Below are positions 52,691 to 64,000 of a stretch of 64,000 bases of DNA, in pieces. This stretch comes from Rhopalosiphum padi. Its lineage: Eukaryota; Arthropoda; Insecta; Hemiptera; Aphididae. The position numbers and the translations under genes were made by a program. Under the pieces are notes generated by a model, which saw only the letters and a list, made by a program, of their open reading frames with translations, was not told the origin of the DNA and searched no databases. Within the stretch, counting starts at the first letter, position 1, and each line of letters begins with the position of its first letter. The stretch spans positions 64,145,858 to 64,209,857 of the forward strand of contig NC_083598.1 in the NCBI RefSeq assembly GCF_020882245.1, written 5' to 3'.

Positions 52691-54457
52691 CTGTATGCAA
52701 GTATAATCGTTAAAAAATGAACAACGTATGTAATTATTACAGTACACAAAAACGAAACACCATGTGCTACGCAAATGATACATTTAATTAGATGTTTAGA
52801 ATCCACCACCTGAACCGTTGTTGTCATTGTTATCTGAGAAATCAGTAGATTCAAAGCACTTTTTGCAAAACATTCACAAATATGATTCTGCATTTAAAAT
52901 GGGACTCTTTATTGGATGTCAATCCAAGACCAAAATAATATGTTAACTTTGAAAATTTGAGGACAAATCTATCATCGCATCAAATACCATAGTATATCAA
53001 GTTTGTAAATGTTTTTCAATCAACACACCTTGGTAAAATTGTTTAGAACTTCTATTAACAATAACTATTATCTTCGGATAATTATGGAATAAAAATATGA
53101 TCCTATAAAACAACCATGCCGGATATATTTTTATATTTAAAATAAAATACTTTTATCTGGAAATAAAAGAAATCTAGCAATGCCAAAGCAATGATAGATC
53201 AGATTAAGTAATAAATATAAATAGGTATTCGTAAATTTATAACATTATTTATTATGATTTATGAATAAAATAAAATTTATACCTAATATATTTTAATTTG
53301 TGAAGAATACGTATTTTACAAAGTATATTATATAGGTCATATTTTCAGTATACATTATAAGTACATATTTATAAATTAAAGGTATTATATCATTTTCCCT
53401 AAAAAAAATATTTTTATTTTTTGAGTAAAGTTCAGAACTTTATTAGAGTCCTTGGAGATTGTTATTATTAGCCACCATGATTTTTATTTACCAAGAAAAC
53501 AAACTTTTATCGAAGACCCATCATCTTAATGATATCGGTGTAGCATTTCAAATGCACTCTAAATTTTGATTAAAATTAATTTTGAACTGAAACCAAGCAC
53601 TTTCTAAAAATTAATAACAAACATATATTGTCACTACGTTTAATTCAGATATACTGAAAAAAATTCAAGTAACTAAATAAAAAGTTATATTTATTATGTT
53701 TACCTTTATAATTTTTTTTTTTAATTTATCATTTAAATATTATATTATATTACTAAAATATTAAAAATGATAATATATAATTTAATTTTCCCGTATACTA
53801 TAAGAACGTACATTACTATACAATTAAAACCAAGATTATGCAGATCAAAGTCTAAATTCTAAATCATCCATATAATACATAGTGGTTATAGTGAAATTGA
53901 ATTGAAATGTATTTAAAGAGTTGAACTTTTATGTACGAAATATATTCATATTCATGTACCTAGATACTTAAAATAATTTGACCATGCGTAATACATTGCG
54001 TATAGATGACGATGATAATACACCCGTGCATGTGCAGGCGAGTGCGTAGGAATGTATTTTAAGACGTATTTATATTAAACGATTATTGTGCTAGTGTGCA
54101 TATGGTTTGTTTAAAATTATTTGTTTTAATGCGAGAAAGCATATACGAAAAAATGTTTTATATCATACAGAAACCCCGTGCACATAACGTATCTTGTATT
54201 CGAAATCATTTTCTGGCGTTGGTAAATTTTAATTACACACATACTGACACACACTCTTGAAAAAACAGGTTGTATGATGTGTGAAATAATTGCTTCCTTC
54301 AGCGGTATTAGTTTATTGCAAAAGGCACGTTGCGGTCATATTATGATGATCTACGTGACTGCGTCGACGAAAACCCCCCAAAAAACAAATAGATAAAGCC
54401 ATAAAGGTAAGGTGGTGTGTCGAGTTCGTTATTCGAAATTGTTTGTTTTGGTCATAG

Positions 54458-55107
54458 TTAGTGCTCGGAAGTTTGCTTTTTAATAATAAAAGGTTTAGTG
54501 TTTTGCATTTTTTTTTTTTGTAATTTTTTAAACGATGCTCTCCTGGCCGCAAATGTATTTCATTAGCATGTGAATCTGATCAACTAATTTTTATTTTGCA
54601 TTTCTTCGCATTTTTTGGTGTTTATTACTTTTTAAGTCATTTTTAATCATTTTTACTGATTTCACAATAGTTCACTTCTTATTGTTTCTTGTCGATTGCC
54701 ATTATGCTGATAACTTACTTAAAACTTTGAAATTAACACGGACTAAGATTAGTAACTATCCCATTTTATCTCATTGATTACAGTCGTCGTTGTCGTGTTG
54801 TAATAAATATTATTGTATACCTAAATTTTATTATTTTTTCGTAATATTTTCGAAATGCCGAAAATTAAAACGTCGGTTAATGCTCGTCTACATCTACTAT
54901 ATTTGTAATTTTTTTATTTAATTTTTAAGGAAATTTATTGTCATTTTTGAGTAATTTGTAAGCTTGATAAATGTATATAGAATTTTATAGTAAAATAGAG
55001 CACAATTTAAAAAAAAATTTATTTCTGGTCATTTTTATGTCATAGTTGCATTTTTTTTTTTAGGTCATTTCTTAATATTTTTAAGGTCATCAACTTCCGA
55101 GCCCTAA
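54458..55107. mobile_element. DNA-transposon-like element with 16-bp terminal inverted repeats
   Basis: The left end TTAGTGCTCGGAAGTT (54458-54473) is the inverted copy, with one mismatch, of the right end AACTTCCGAGCCCTAA (55092-55107). The interior has repeated short blocks of the type 'TTTTTAGGTCATTT'. No coding capacity. No convincing target duplication is visible. Confidence 0.55.
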
Positions 55108-55109
55108 TT

Positions 55110-58100
55110 ATAATATTGCATCACTAAAGTTTAGATGAAAAGTAGGAAAAACTTTTAATGAATAGAAAAATAACCATATACCTACATTCGTTTCTTGTGT
55201 GCGAGACGACTGGACGAGGTCAACTAATATTGTCATTCACAGATATATTATTTTATAGTTGATTAATAAAGATATATATACTATGACGTAAAAAATATAC
55301 CTAATATATTTAGAACATATCTAGTCATTTCGACAAACTTTTATGGCATTATTATCATTTTACTTGATTCTCCTTTGCTTATTCACAAATGTACGCTTTC
55401 ATTTCGATGCCGTGTGGTAGCGCTGTATTTGCAGAATAATAATATTATGTCCTCAAGAATTTTCTACCCTCTAAATTACAGTAACAGTATTACGATATCC
55501 ATTAAATTATGGATTTCTATTAATTATATGGTTTTACACTCAAACATATATTATTGGTATATTATGTCGGATTATGGCTAATATACTACCTGTAAATTCA
55601 ATATAATACTGACATATTTGCTGATTGTAAGGAATAAATTAATGTATTATTCAATCATATCGATGCATTTTAAGAGAATCAAAAATACCTTACATGTTTT
55701 TCTAAAACAATTTAAATTTAATAACTTAACCTAAAGAAAAAATAATTTTAACTGTAAAAAACATAAAAACTACAAGAGTTTCCTTTTGTGATCCGCGCTA
55801 TATATGTCAATGTTAAATCAACAAAAAAATATATTTCTCGTTTTATTCAAAACCTAAAATATTAAATATACTTGTTTTAATTCTCTGTGTGACAAAAATT
55901 ATATTAAATTATAAATTATTGCAATAACACCAAAATATTTAAATATTATACGTGACAAGAATACCAAAATATTTAGATAAAATAAATTGTTTTATAAGAA
56001 CAATGAATACATATCAAACCACACTTGTATAGTAAATATACATTGTGTATATATATCATATAAGAACATATTATGGCAGAAAAAACGTTTAATAAAGTTA
56101 CGTGATTAAGTATACCCCCAATTTATGAAATAATAAAGCCACTTTCATAATTTATTGAACTTCAAGATTGCGAATGGTAAAGTTGGAGACAAAAAGTGGA
56201 ACATTTGTTGAGTGTAATATTTTCATATACTTAAATTGTATTTATAAAAGTAATTATTTAGCTAGTTACTAAACTGTGTTCTTATTATGGTTACTATGTT
56301 ATTATTTTCCTTTATTGATAGTTATAACAGAGGATTAAAAAAAAAAATTGTTCATTAAATTATTAATTGAATTTTAGCTCTATAACTTAATTCATTATTT
56401 AATTCACTATTTCACATATTTATTTTACTGTACTTGAGACTACGGGCATTTTCTCAATAAATAAATAAATAACAAGTATGAAACTTATTAAGTTTCTGAA
56501 TAGTTTATAGCATTTAAATTCCTCTACACGATTTGAAAATGTTTAAAATAAAATTACCTTTTAATTTATTAAATATTTAAGCTTAAAAAAGTATTTTTAT
56601 AACTTTTTTATCGACAGATTCAATTAGTTTTTCTGTTTAAAGATTTTTTTTTTATACTAATTATTTCTATAGCTATTTTTAAAAATTAAATTATTTATTT
56701 AAATTCCATACACTTTCTTCGTAAGAAGTTATACGTACTATACCTTCTGAAAACCTAACCGTATAACGTTATTCAACGAAATTGATTCGTTTTCATAAAA
56801 CTTTATATTTTCTAGTCGCCGTCGTACGTGTTCTAAATACGTGAGTATACGTTTTTATTCAAAAATGATTATAATGGAAAAGGTTGGTTTTATTTATTAA
56901 AATCGTTAGTGCCATGATTTGTATGAATATTAAGCTTACATTGAACTATCATTAAACATTTTAAGTTAAATATTTTAAATCAACAACTTGATTTAAATTC
57001 GGACATGTGCTTATTTCTAATAGTAAGTATAATAGAAGTAAGATATTTTCAACAATTCAATAACACGCTTACGCGGCGTTTTAAATCGGCAATTTAGGTA
57101 CACTGCTGCTGTCGTAAATTAAATTTACTAGTTATAACTTAAAATAATACATTGATTATAAAATATACTCACTGGGTGGTAGTTTTTTTTTTTTGTCGCG
57201 GTAGGTGGCGGATACCATTAAGAAGCGCTATTGAATAAGGCTAGTAATGTCGTATTTCACCAGGATCGTTAGTAGTATTAGGGATCGTCGTGATGCGAGA
57301 GGCAAAATAAAATTGAAAATTCTCAGTACTGACCGCATTATAATATGAACTTTTCAAAAACAAAAAAAAAATTAAATATCCAAAATTAAAAAATAATTAT
57401 TTTTGATGATAAATCGTTTAATTCAAGGTGCGTTACAAAATTTATTTTCAATTATACGTAAAAAAATGGATACAATAGAAATCTCTAGGCTAGAATGTTT
57501 TAGTACTGTTTTGGTTATATATATATACAAATTAGGTTGTCTAATCACTCTAATCAAATGTTTGACTCCATGCAGTAACTATATACCTACAACCTACACG
57601 ATAATAATACATAACGTTTGATATTAAATATTTTGAAAGGTGTAATTTGTATCCACAAATAATGATTCATGCACAATGAATAAAGAATCACTAAAAGACT
57701 CATAATATGAAGATTCATATAAATTTTTTTTTTTTAATAGTATTTATTCAGTGTTGTCACTAAAAACACTCAGAGTATTATATTCTTTTAGTTATTAAGC
57801 TAATAAATGTTTCGAAAAATGTAAATTCGAGACTTGTCAGTCAAGTTTAATTACGCTATATAAGATCTAAATGATTAAATTAATTATTAGTTTTGCATAA
57901 AATATATGATCACGACGATAAAAACTATAGTTTGAATATCCATCAAAAGAATTAATAAAACTTTATGATAAGACATTTTAAACAATACTTTTACCGTTTA
58001 CAAAGTGATAAATTGAAGCACCAAATGAACATTTCAAAAAAATAAAATAAATAAATAATATTCAATACTTCAAAACTCAATATACAATAATAATTATTTA

Positions 58101-60098
58101 TGACTTAATTTACTTTAACTGTTATTCCATACAAAAATTTACAGTGTAAATATAAAAGACGAATATTTAAAAAATATCAATGCTTTTGATAAAAATTGCA
58201 TTTGTTACAAAACAAATAATAAGTAGGGAACTATTTAATATCCATTATAAATTTTAAATAATATATACATTATACAAAATATTTGCTATGAAATATAAAT
58301 TATTAGTTTCATTATTATTTATTGTTATTGTTGAAGTTGGTCAATGGGTGAGTGCAGATTGGTAAGTTAAATTATTATTGAACGAATACCTATATGTATT
58401 TTATTTTAATAAATTTAAGACACAGAGTTTGTTTCTAGTTCAAATCTGATGATAAATTAAATTACACAAATTTGTATAAATATAAAAAACCGGAATTTTT
58501 TGGGTAGTTTAAAACTATGGACATATATGTTGTTTACTTGTTTATAAACTAATTATAACATTTCACATTCAAACTTCCCACAATTAAAAGCTACATACAA
58601 AATCTCTCTATCAACTTTTTAAACCAACTAAAGCACGCAAAAAGTGCGCAATATTTCAAACTAAATGACAAGCCTACCCTCCCGTCGGCTTAAACGTAGA
58701 CATCCTCGTGATCTTCTCGCTTAACAACAATAAAAAAAAGATTATGTATTTATTACCTATTATAATATCCTATTCATGTATCATTTATTTTATATATCTA
58801 TGTACCTTTTTGTAAATAATTTTTATTATCAATTGTTAAATTGTCAAAAAAAAACTGTAATCAATAATTTAGATGACTTTGTCAAGAAAACTTTATAATA
58901 ATAATAAAAAATAACGTTTCACAATATTTTTCTGTAAAAAAAATATGAATTGGTCAATTTCATATTATAATTTAAATTATTTGTCGAGTATTAGTATAGG
59001 TCGTCAAAAATACCATTCACACAAATAAGTAATAATACAATATTCAATCCATTACCTATTGATAAATTTAATAAAGTTCTCTCTTTTACTTAAAAAAATA
59101 ATAATAAACGTTAATAAAAACTTAATTAATTAATTAAAAACAAGTAACAAGAGTCCTACCTATATACCTTAAAAAACCATTGAAAAGTATGTTACAAATT
59201 ACAAACTAACCCAAATCAGGTGTAAAACGTGAACAAAATTAGGTATCTAATTAATTTCTTTAAAATGTATTATGCTTAGAGGTTTCTGTGCCATTTCTGT
59301 GTTAACCCTTTATATTTTTATGAATTCAAAGTGCGTATTTTGAATGTTTGAGTTTTAAAAAAAATCATGTACTAAATTTTCTAAAATAACTATTAAAGGA
59401 CATTGAAAAATTCTAAGCAAGAACAATATTAACTTAGTTCCGTATATATGATAAAAATTATTTTTCAAATCTCAATGATATACCTATCGTTGATTTAAAA
59501 TTTTCAATAATTATTATACACCACAATAAATTCATCGACAACGCAAAATGAAATGAATACCGACACCCCGTGGATACCACCACTTACCACATACAGAACG
59601 TCTATTATTACGTTCATATTTTTCAATTCAACTTTTACCTGAAAATCAATTTAAAAATACTCATCCACCGTAAATAAAAATAAAATAGTATATTAAACAA
59701 AAACTCGCGTGTTTGGAAAATTGCAGAAAATGCTTTATAGTACGAGTACATTCATCATCCATATATATTTATAAATGATATTTCTGTGGAGAATTTTCGG
59801 CTCACTCGTAAGATTGATTCTTTTTAAAAGTATCAAATTTAAATTTAGATACGTATCTTTATTTCATGGCTTATATTATAAATCCTCGAAGACATCAACT
59901 CATCACCGCTACTTTGTCTCCGGGTTATTTTTCCTGCGGTTTTGAAATTTTATACTCATTTTTTGTCGTAATGCATAAACATATTTATTTTTCCAATATC
60001 ATTATACATATAACATCACAGGAAAAGCGTCCTAAATCCTAATACATATTATAGTTAGACGAATCTATATATATATGCTCCAAATTTGATTAGTTATA
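55110..60098. other. Gene-poor AT-rich stretch with LINE remnant
   Basis: Apart from the LINE remnant near 58555-58740 nothing is recognised. A patch at 57195-57320 (GTCGCGGTAGGTGGCGG, GGATCGTCGTGATGCG) is richer in GC and may be another repeat end. Confidence 0.45.
58555..58740 (+). mobile_element. Probable LINE 3' coding remnant
   Basis: The plus strand contains NFPQLKATYK..., then SRRLKRRHPRDLLA and a stop at about 58722, followed by an A-rich stretch (AATAAAAAAAAG). Basic 'RRLKR..P.DLL' endings occur at the C-terminus of jockey-type LINE ORF2 proteins. Internal stops break the frame. The assignment is from pattern only. Confidence 0.4.
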
Positions 60099-60260
60099 CA
60101 GGGACGTACGCAGAAAAAAGTTTTGGGGGGTGTTTTTGAAAATCAGTTATGGAAAAGTAAAACTTTTTTTTAATAAACATACGAAATTTTTTTATGAAAA
60201 CTGGCTATACCTACTTAAGTACTATACCTACTTTTTTAAGTATAAACATTGATATAAAGA
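60099..60260 (+). mobile_element. Isolated transposon terminus with G run
   Basis: CAGGGACGTACGCAG followed by an A/T stretch and GGGGGG is the typical start of a hAT-like aphid element with G-rich subterminal sequence, comparable to the ends at 63089 and 63901. I do not find the partner end before the CpG-rich locus begins at about 60430. Confidence 0.4.
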
Positions 60261-61204
60261 AAACATTACAATACTAAATCTAATTTTCGCGAAGTTTTAG
60301 CTATTATGTTAAGAATATCTTCACTAAGAATGTTAAGTCTTTTGAAGATTATAATCGTTTAAATTTTATTATATATATTGAAAAAATAAATGATATACAT
60401 ATGATTAAAAATTAATTAGTGTAGATCGAGTGACGAGTGTTTGGTACACTCAAAACCATATATCGTTTTGGTGCGTAAAATGTACGGCCGCCCGACGGTT
60501 CACCATTCGTCTAACGTTTTGGTATGTAATTTGCATCGCCATCACATATATATATATATATATATTGACCTCGTGTGTTATTGGTGGCGCATCAGTTTCG
60601 TTATGAATACCTATACGGCCCGTCAAATTCACTATTACCGGACGACGCATCACATCGCAATCGCGCGTGTTCGCCGGTGATGCAAACGCCGGCCGGTCAC
60701 CTTGTAATATTGTTCCGTAGTGCTTGTTATTATTGTTATCAATGACGTATTGACGTTAATATCGCATATTATAGTCCGTGACCCGATGTCAGTGATGTCA
60801 CCACAGTATTTTAATACATAATACATATATATATCGTCACCTTCACGGCTACGGTCAGGATATATATGTATATGTTACGGCTAAAGTGAACATTATCCGG
60901 ATAATGCGCATATAATCCATATTAGATGGATAAAGTAAACACTTAACATTTAGAATCATAGATTCGTATATTAACCGGATATTTTGTACATTAGCCATTG
61001 ATTGATGGATGAAGTAACTGGATAGAAAAAAACGTACAAAAAAATATATTATTATATAATTATATTTTCAACAGCACTAAATTTAATACTAAAAATAAAT
61101 ACAAATAAATACTATGAACTAGGTAATAACGAAGGAACGATAGAACAAATTACACTAGGTCTCAATTTGATGTCTGTCCTTAGCCATTCATAACAGTAGA
61201 CGAA

Positions 61205-61586
61205 GTGTCAAATACAAAAAAATTGTTAAGAGAAATCGCAAAAAATATATCATTATTGTTAGGTGATCAGGGTTATCAACGTTGTGCGTATAAATCAAAT
61301 TGCAAAACAAATAAATGCAAATTCAAAGCATCTGGCATTTTATGCAGTGGCGTTGTTTGGACCGCACATGCAGGGTATAAATATGCGTATTTAAAATCCA
61401 ATATTGTAGTAATTTGGCCCATGTTATAAATTAATTGGCCTGTATAGTTGATAGTGGCTTGCACTTAAATGGCCTGCTAATATTAATAATATTAGTAATA
61501 TTCAAAAAAAAAAATTGAAATGACGCCACTCACTGATTTTATGCAATTCTAAATGTCATCAAAGTTTACCATGTTTAAATAAATAA
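61205..61586 (+). pseudogene. Cysteine-rich transposase C-terminus, split by a nested element
   Basis: Plus-strand frame with GDQGYQRCAYKSNCKTNKCK ... SGILC up to 61344. The frame is then interrupted by the insertion at 61345-61535. After the second copy of the target duplication it resumes in the same frame as NSKCHQSLPC and stops at TAA 61584-61586. The spacing of cysteines (C..C..C.C......C.SKCH) resembles the Cys-rich tail found on integrase-type (Ginger/KRBA2-like) proteins of aphids, as I recall it. That the reading frame resumes exactly across the duplication is direct evidence that the piece was once a coding unit. The integrase core is missing. Confidence 0.6.
61345..61535. mobile_element. 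Small hAT-like MITE nested in the Ginger-like element
   Basis: The element is 191 bp. It begins CAGTGGCGT and ends ACGCCACTCACTG, imperfect terminal inverted repeats with a 4-bp slip. It is flanked by a perfect 8-bp target duplication ATTTTATG at 61337-61344 and 61536-61543. Eight bases and CAGTG ends indicate the hAT superfamily. It has no coding capacity. Confidence 0.85.
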
Positions 61587-61895
61587 TAAAAATAATGTTA
61601 TCTAATAAATAGAAATAAAGTTAATATTGCATCAAATGTAGTTTAATATTTAATTGTTAACTTATATTAATTAATTTTATTGAAATAAAATATTATATAT
61701 TATGAATTTATTATTAATATTTTACATTAGCCATAACACGATGGCTAAAGTTACTTTAGCCGGGTAATGTATACATAATCCATTTCCTATAATAGTTTTT
61801 ATTCACGGCTAAAATCCGAAATTGGCGCGATAATATGCACATTATCCGGATAATGTGCAAATTAGCTTAATTCGGACTTTAGCCGTAACATATAT

Positions 61896-62720
61896 ATGGA
61901 TCCCGTTCAGTACCGCCGTGTCATTGCAATTAGACACTGCAGTCACTGCATTCAAAGACATGTCGACCATTATCGGTTGTATGTTCCCGCAATCCACGTC
62001 ACACGAGATTTGTATTTTTTTTTTCACTTTTACAATATGTTGTTGAGACGTCTCCGACGCCGACATCGTATTTTTGTACGATCGCAAAATACCATTTGCG
62101 ATTTTGATCGGCTGCTTTATCGGTCACCGTATTATTTTTATGCGTCTTCGATTGCGTTCGGCGATTTCGTCAGCTCCCGCCGGCCGTGTCGCGACAGGTA
62201 AACGTCGTACACCGGAACGTTTTTATTTTGACATGCGTCCAAGTGGTGTACCACCGCTTCGTGGCCACTTACTCGGCGTAAAACGCTTTAGTACGTTTTT
62301 AATGTTTTTATCGTTGTCGTCCGGCTTCTCCGCCGGCTGTCCCGTCGCCGCCCGCCAACTTTTATATACCGTTTGTCGTTATACCTTTGTACGCGCGATG
62401 CAGTACATTCTCGTTCTATAACTATACCGTTATCCATCATGACGTTTCGTGTCCATTGAGCAGTCGGTCGCATTGTTACGTAACGATTAATTGTCGATCT
62501 CTCGTAAATAATTAGTAACGATTGCTATAATTGCTATTGGTGCCGTTAATAAGGTAGCACCGTAGTCTTCCACTCCGGTACCGCTTATAATACGGCCGCC
62601 GTGTCGCCGTCGGTCCGTTCGAATGTAAAAGGCGGGTGCCATGCACAGGAGGTCTAATAACGCGTCCATAACCGAGCATGCGACACCCGTCGGGATGCCG
62701 GAAAACGCGCGTTGGTGACT
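61896..62720. other. CpG-rich segment with small open frames, no recognised gene
   Basis: The segment is GC-rich and contains several ATG-initiated frames of 60-115 codons on both strands. One on the minus strand starts at about 62066 (MSASETSQQH...) and runs into the transposon end at 61890; another begins at 62473. None shows a motif I recognise, and the frames overlap each other on opposite strands. Promoter-proximal or leader sequence is more likely than coding exons. Together with 60430-60860, this looks like one unique host locus split by the insertion at 60873-61890. Confidence 0.3.
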
Positions 62721-62723
62721 TAC

Positions 62724-62960
62724 CGCCAGACTCCGTGCCTCCTCTTTCTCGGGGGTACCTACTCTCTGTCGTCCTATCCGACGGCTTCAACTGAGAACTG
62801 CAATTTTACGTACGTCGTCGGTCCGTCAACTGCTGTATCTTCAATGCACGAAATCATTGTATTGCGACAATGATAATATACGATTACCGATGATTTCATT
62901 AATAACAACAGTGAGTCGCAGTGTATTCGATTTCATTGATGTTGGCTGATTCGTAGACCG
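62724..62960 (-). other. Candidate 5' exon (minus strand) ending in a consensus donor
   Basis: The minus strand reads GTCTGGCG|GTAAGTCACC with the exon ending at 62724, an excellent donor match. The upstream sequence (to about 62960) is CpG-rich against the AT-rich window and has no convincing coding frame, as expected of an untranslated first exon. The upstream boundary is not defined by the sequence. It could be a distal first exon of the neurensin-like gene (a ~46 kb first intron to 16774), or belong to a different gene. Confidence 0.35.
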
Positions 62961-63088
62961 CAGCCATTTACTCTTGTGTGGTGTTTGACGTCTGATCTCT
63001 GAATTGCAAATGAACTAAATTCTGGTTTCGTCCGATGCCGTACCTTCTAGAGTCCAGACGACGAGTACAACATTTTTTTTATTATTAG

Positions 63089-63901
63089 CATAGGCGGACA
63101 TTTGGTTAAATTTTTAGGGGGGGCTATAACAATCAAATGTAAAGTGACTCGCAGGGGTTTCGCCCCCGCAACCCCTTCCCATACATAAATATATAATATT
63201 ACTAATACAAATATAAATGTTTGTTATAATAAAAAAAATAGCATATATTTAAAAATAATTAATAATTGATATTTTAAATATCATTGCTATTAATATTTTT
63301 GGATATATCTTTTTCAATATATATAGGATAGAAAGGTTGCTGAATCTATCTTGAAGCATCGATGTCCTTAGCCAAGTTTTTATTTTTTTCATTGCACTGA
63401 AACTTCTTTCGCAAGTTGCTGAACTGATTGGTATCGTTAATGCTATTGTAAATAGTTTTTGCAAATTAGGGAATACTGTTTGGTTTTCTGACAAAACTCC
63501 TATAACATCAGTTATGTCAATATTCACATCAGAACCAATATTTTTAACTACAACATTTTTAGCCACTGTCATTTCTGAATTAAGACATTCCTTGGACACA
63601 TTCATTAGAGACTAAAAATTAATATAAAATAATATATTAATAGTTATATTGGTATTTATAAATCAATGTGTATCGCCACATTACTATTATTATTATTATG
63701 TCAGCGCGGCACGCGAGAGACCGTTTCTATCATCAGATCAGTCATGACCCCGCGAGCTAATTTTCAAAAAATAAATTAACAGATAATTATTGAAACAAAT
63801 AATAGCAATAATAAAATTTCAAATTAAGTTTCGATTTTGGGGGGGTCTATTAAAATATTTGGGGGGCTAAGCCCCCTAAGCCCCCCTGATGTCCGCCTAT
63901 G
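63089..63901 (-). mobile_element. Internally deleted hAT transposon with perfect 8-bp target duplication
   Basis: The element is 813 bp. Both ends carry CATAGGCGGACAT as terminal inverted repeats, followed by G-rich subterminal sequence (GGGGGGCT...). The target duplication ATTATTAG is perfect at 63081-63088 and 63902-63909, the 8-bp length diagnostic of hAT. Inside, a minus-strand frame encodes the C-terminal dimerisation domain of the transposase. The N-terminal DNA-binding and most of the catalytic region are missing, so it can only move if an intact relative supplies transposase. The right third is noncoding. Confidence 0.92.
63249..63605 (-). pseudogene. hAT transposase C-terminal dimerisation domain (last exon)
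   Basis: A 118-codon open frame ending at a stop at 63249. Residues around 58-95 (IPISSATCERSFSAMKKIKT, then WLR...RLSNL-like) match the hAT C-terminal dimerisation motif, in which the conserved S-x-x-x-E-R-x-F-S lies near the catalytic glutamate region. Upstream on the minus strand ATTTTTAG (63618-63612) followed by TCTCTAATG looks like an acceptor, so this is probably the final exon of a once spliced gene. The frame is intact but lacks the rest of the protein. The relatives I would expect are ZMYM-type hAT proteins abundant in aphids. Confidence 0.88.
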
Positions 63902-64000
63902 ATTATTAGCCAGCTATAGTGTGATGTTCATTATTCTTAACGGCCAGTAGATATTAGGACTTAACGATTAACGCCTTTTTTATTTTCTATAGATAATTAT

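Larger units (their letters stand above)
60873..61890 (+). mobile_element. Ginger-like DNA transposon remnant with TATA target duplication
   Basis: The element is 1018 bp including a nested insertion. Terminal inverted repeats of 15 bp, TGTTACGGCTAAAGT, lie at 60873-60887 and 61876-61890. The target duplication is TATA at 60869-60872 and 61891-61894. Ends of the form TGTNR with a 4-bp duplication are established marks of Ginger elements, whose transposase resembles retroviral/Gypsy integrase. Perfect palindromes lie just inside both ends (60891-60906; 61837-61858). Copies of the GGCTAAAGT motif recur internally near 61740-61760 and 61807. A cysteine-rich coding remnant near the middle is consistent with the C-terminus of an integrase-type transposase. 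Confidence 0.7.

Noticed and set aside
1..64000. CRISPR arrays, operons, ribosomal RNA or symbiont/phage genes
   Set aside because: No regularly spaced repeats, no tightly packed genes and no ribosome-binding sites; composition and splicing are eukaryotic.

Overview
The window looks like nuclear DNA from an insect, most probably an aphid. It is about three-quarters A+T, has very few long open frames, and carries a spliced protein-coding gene with a ~12 kb intron, a eukaryotic tRNA gene with internal promoter boxes, and many eukaryotic transposon remnants. The aphid assignment is an inference from repeat families I recognise (the 'agattctgagcgg'-type repeat, the 'ggacg-c-c-taccc-gc' foldback MITE) and from frequent 'taggtacctatat'-like strings; no species can be fixed from the sequence alone.

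The one protein gene I can support well is on the minus strand and occupies the left end. A coding exon at 13514-13933 and a terminal coding exon at 766-1272 join in phase 0 through a consensus GT...AG intron. Together they encode a ~308-residue two-pass membrane protein that matches the neurensin (vesicular membrane protein p24) family in three blocks. A GC-rich minus-strand segment at 16625-16774, with a good acceptor and a usable donor, could be an upstream, probably untranslated, exon. Two further GC-rich islands (about 36.46-37.46 kb and 61.9-63.05 kb) end in strong minus-strand donors and are candidate alternative first exons and promoters. If so, this one gene spans nearly the whole window, but that is a hypothesis.

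The middle and right are mainly intronic or intergenic AT-rich DNA with transposable elements. Several are defined to the base by their target duplications: a 5'-truncated LINE tail (51862-52198, 12-bp duplication), a deleted hAT element with a transposase C-terminus (63089-63901, 8-bp duplication), a Ginger-like element with TGTTA...TAACA ends (60873-61890, TATA duplication), and a small hAT-like element nested in it (61345-61535, 8-bp duplication). There are also a near-perfect 428-bp foldback MITE with diverged relatives next to it (33903-35710), an 0.8-kb long-armed foldback (23176-23992), a decayed LINE reverse transcriptase (25100-26190), and a tRNA-Ser(GCU) gene with its pol III terminator (45336-45436).

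No bacterial operon, CRISPR array, rRNA, phage or symbiont sequence is visible.
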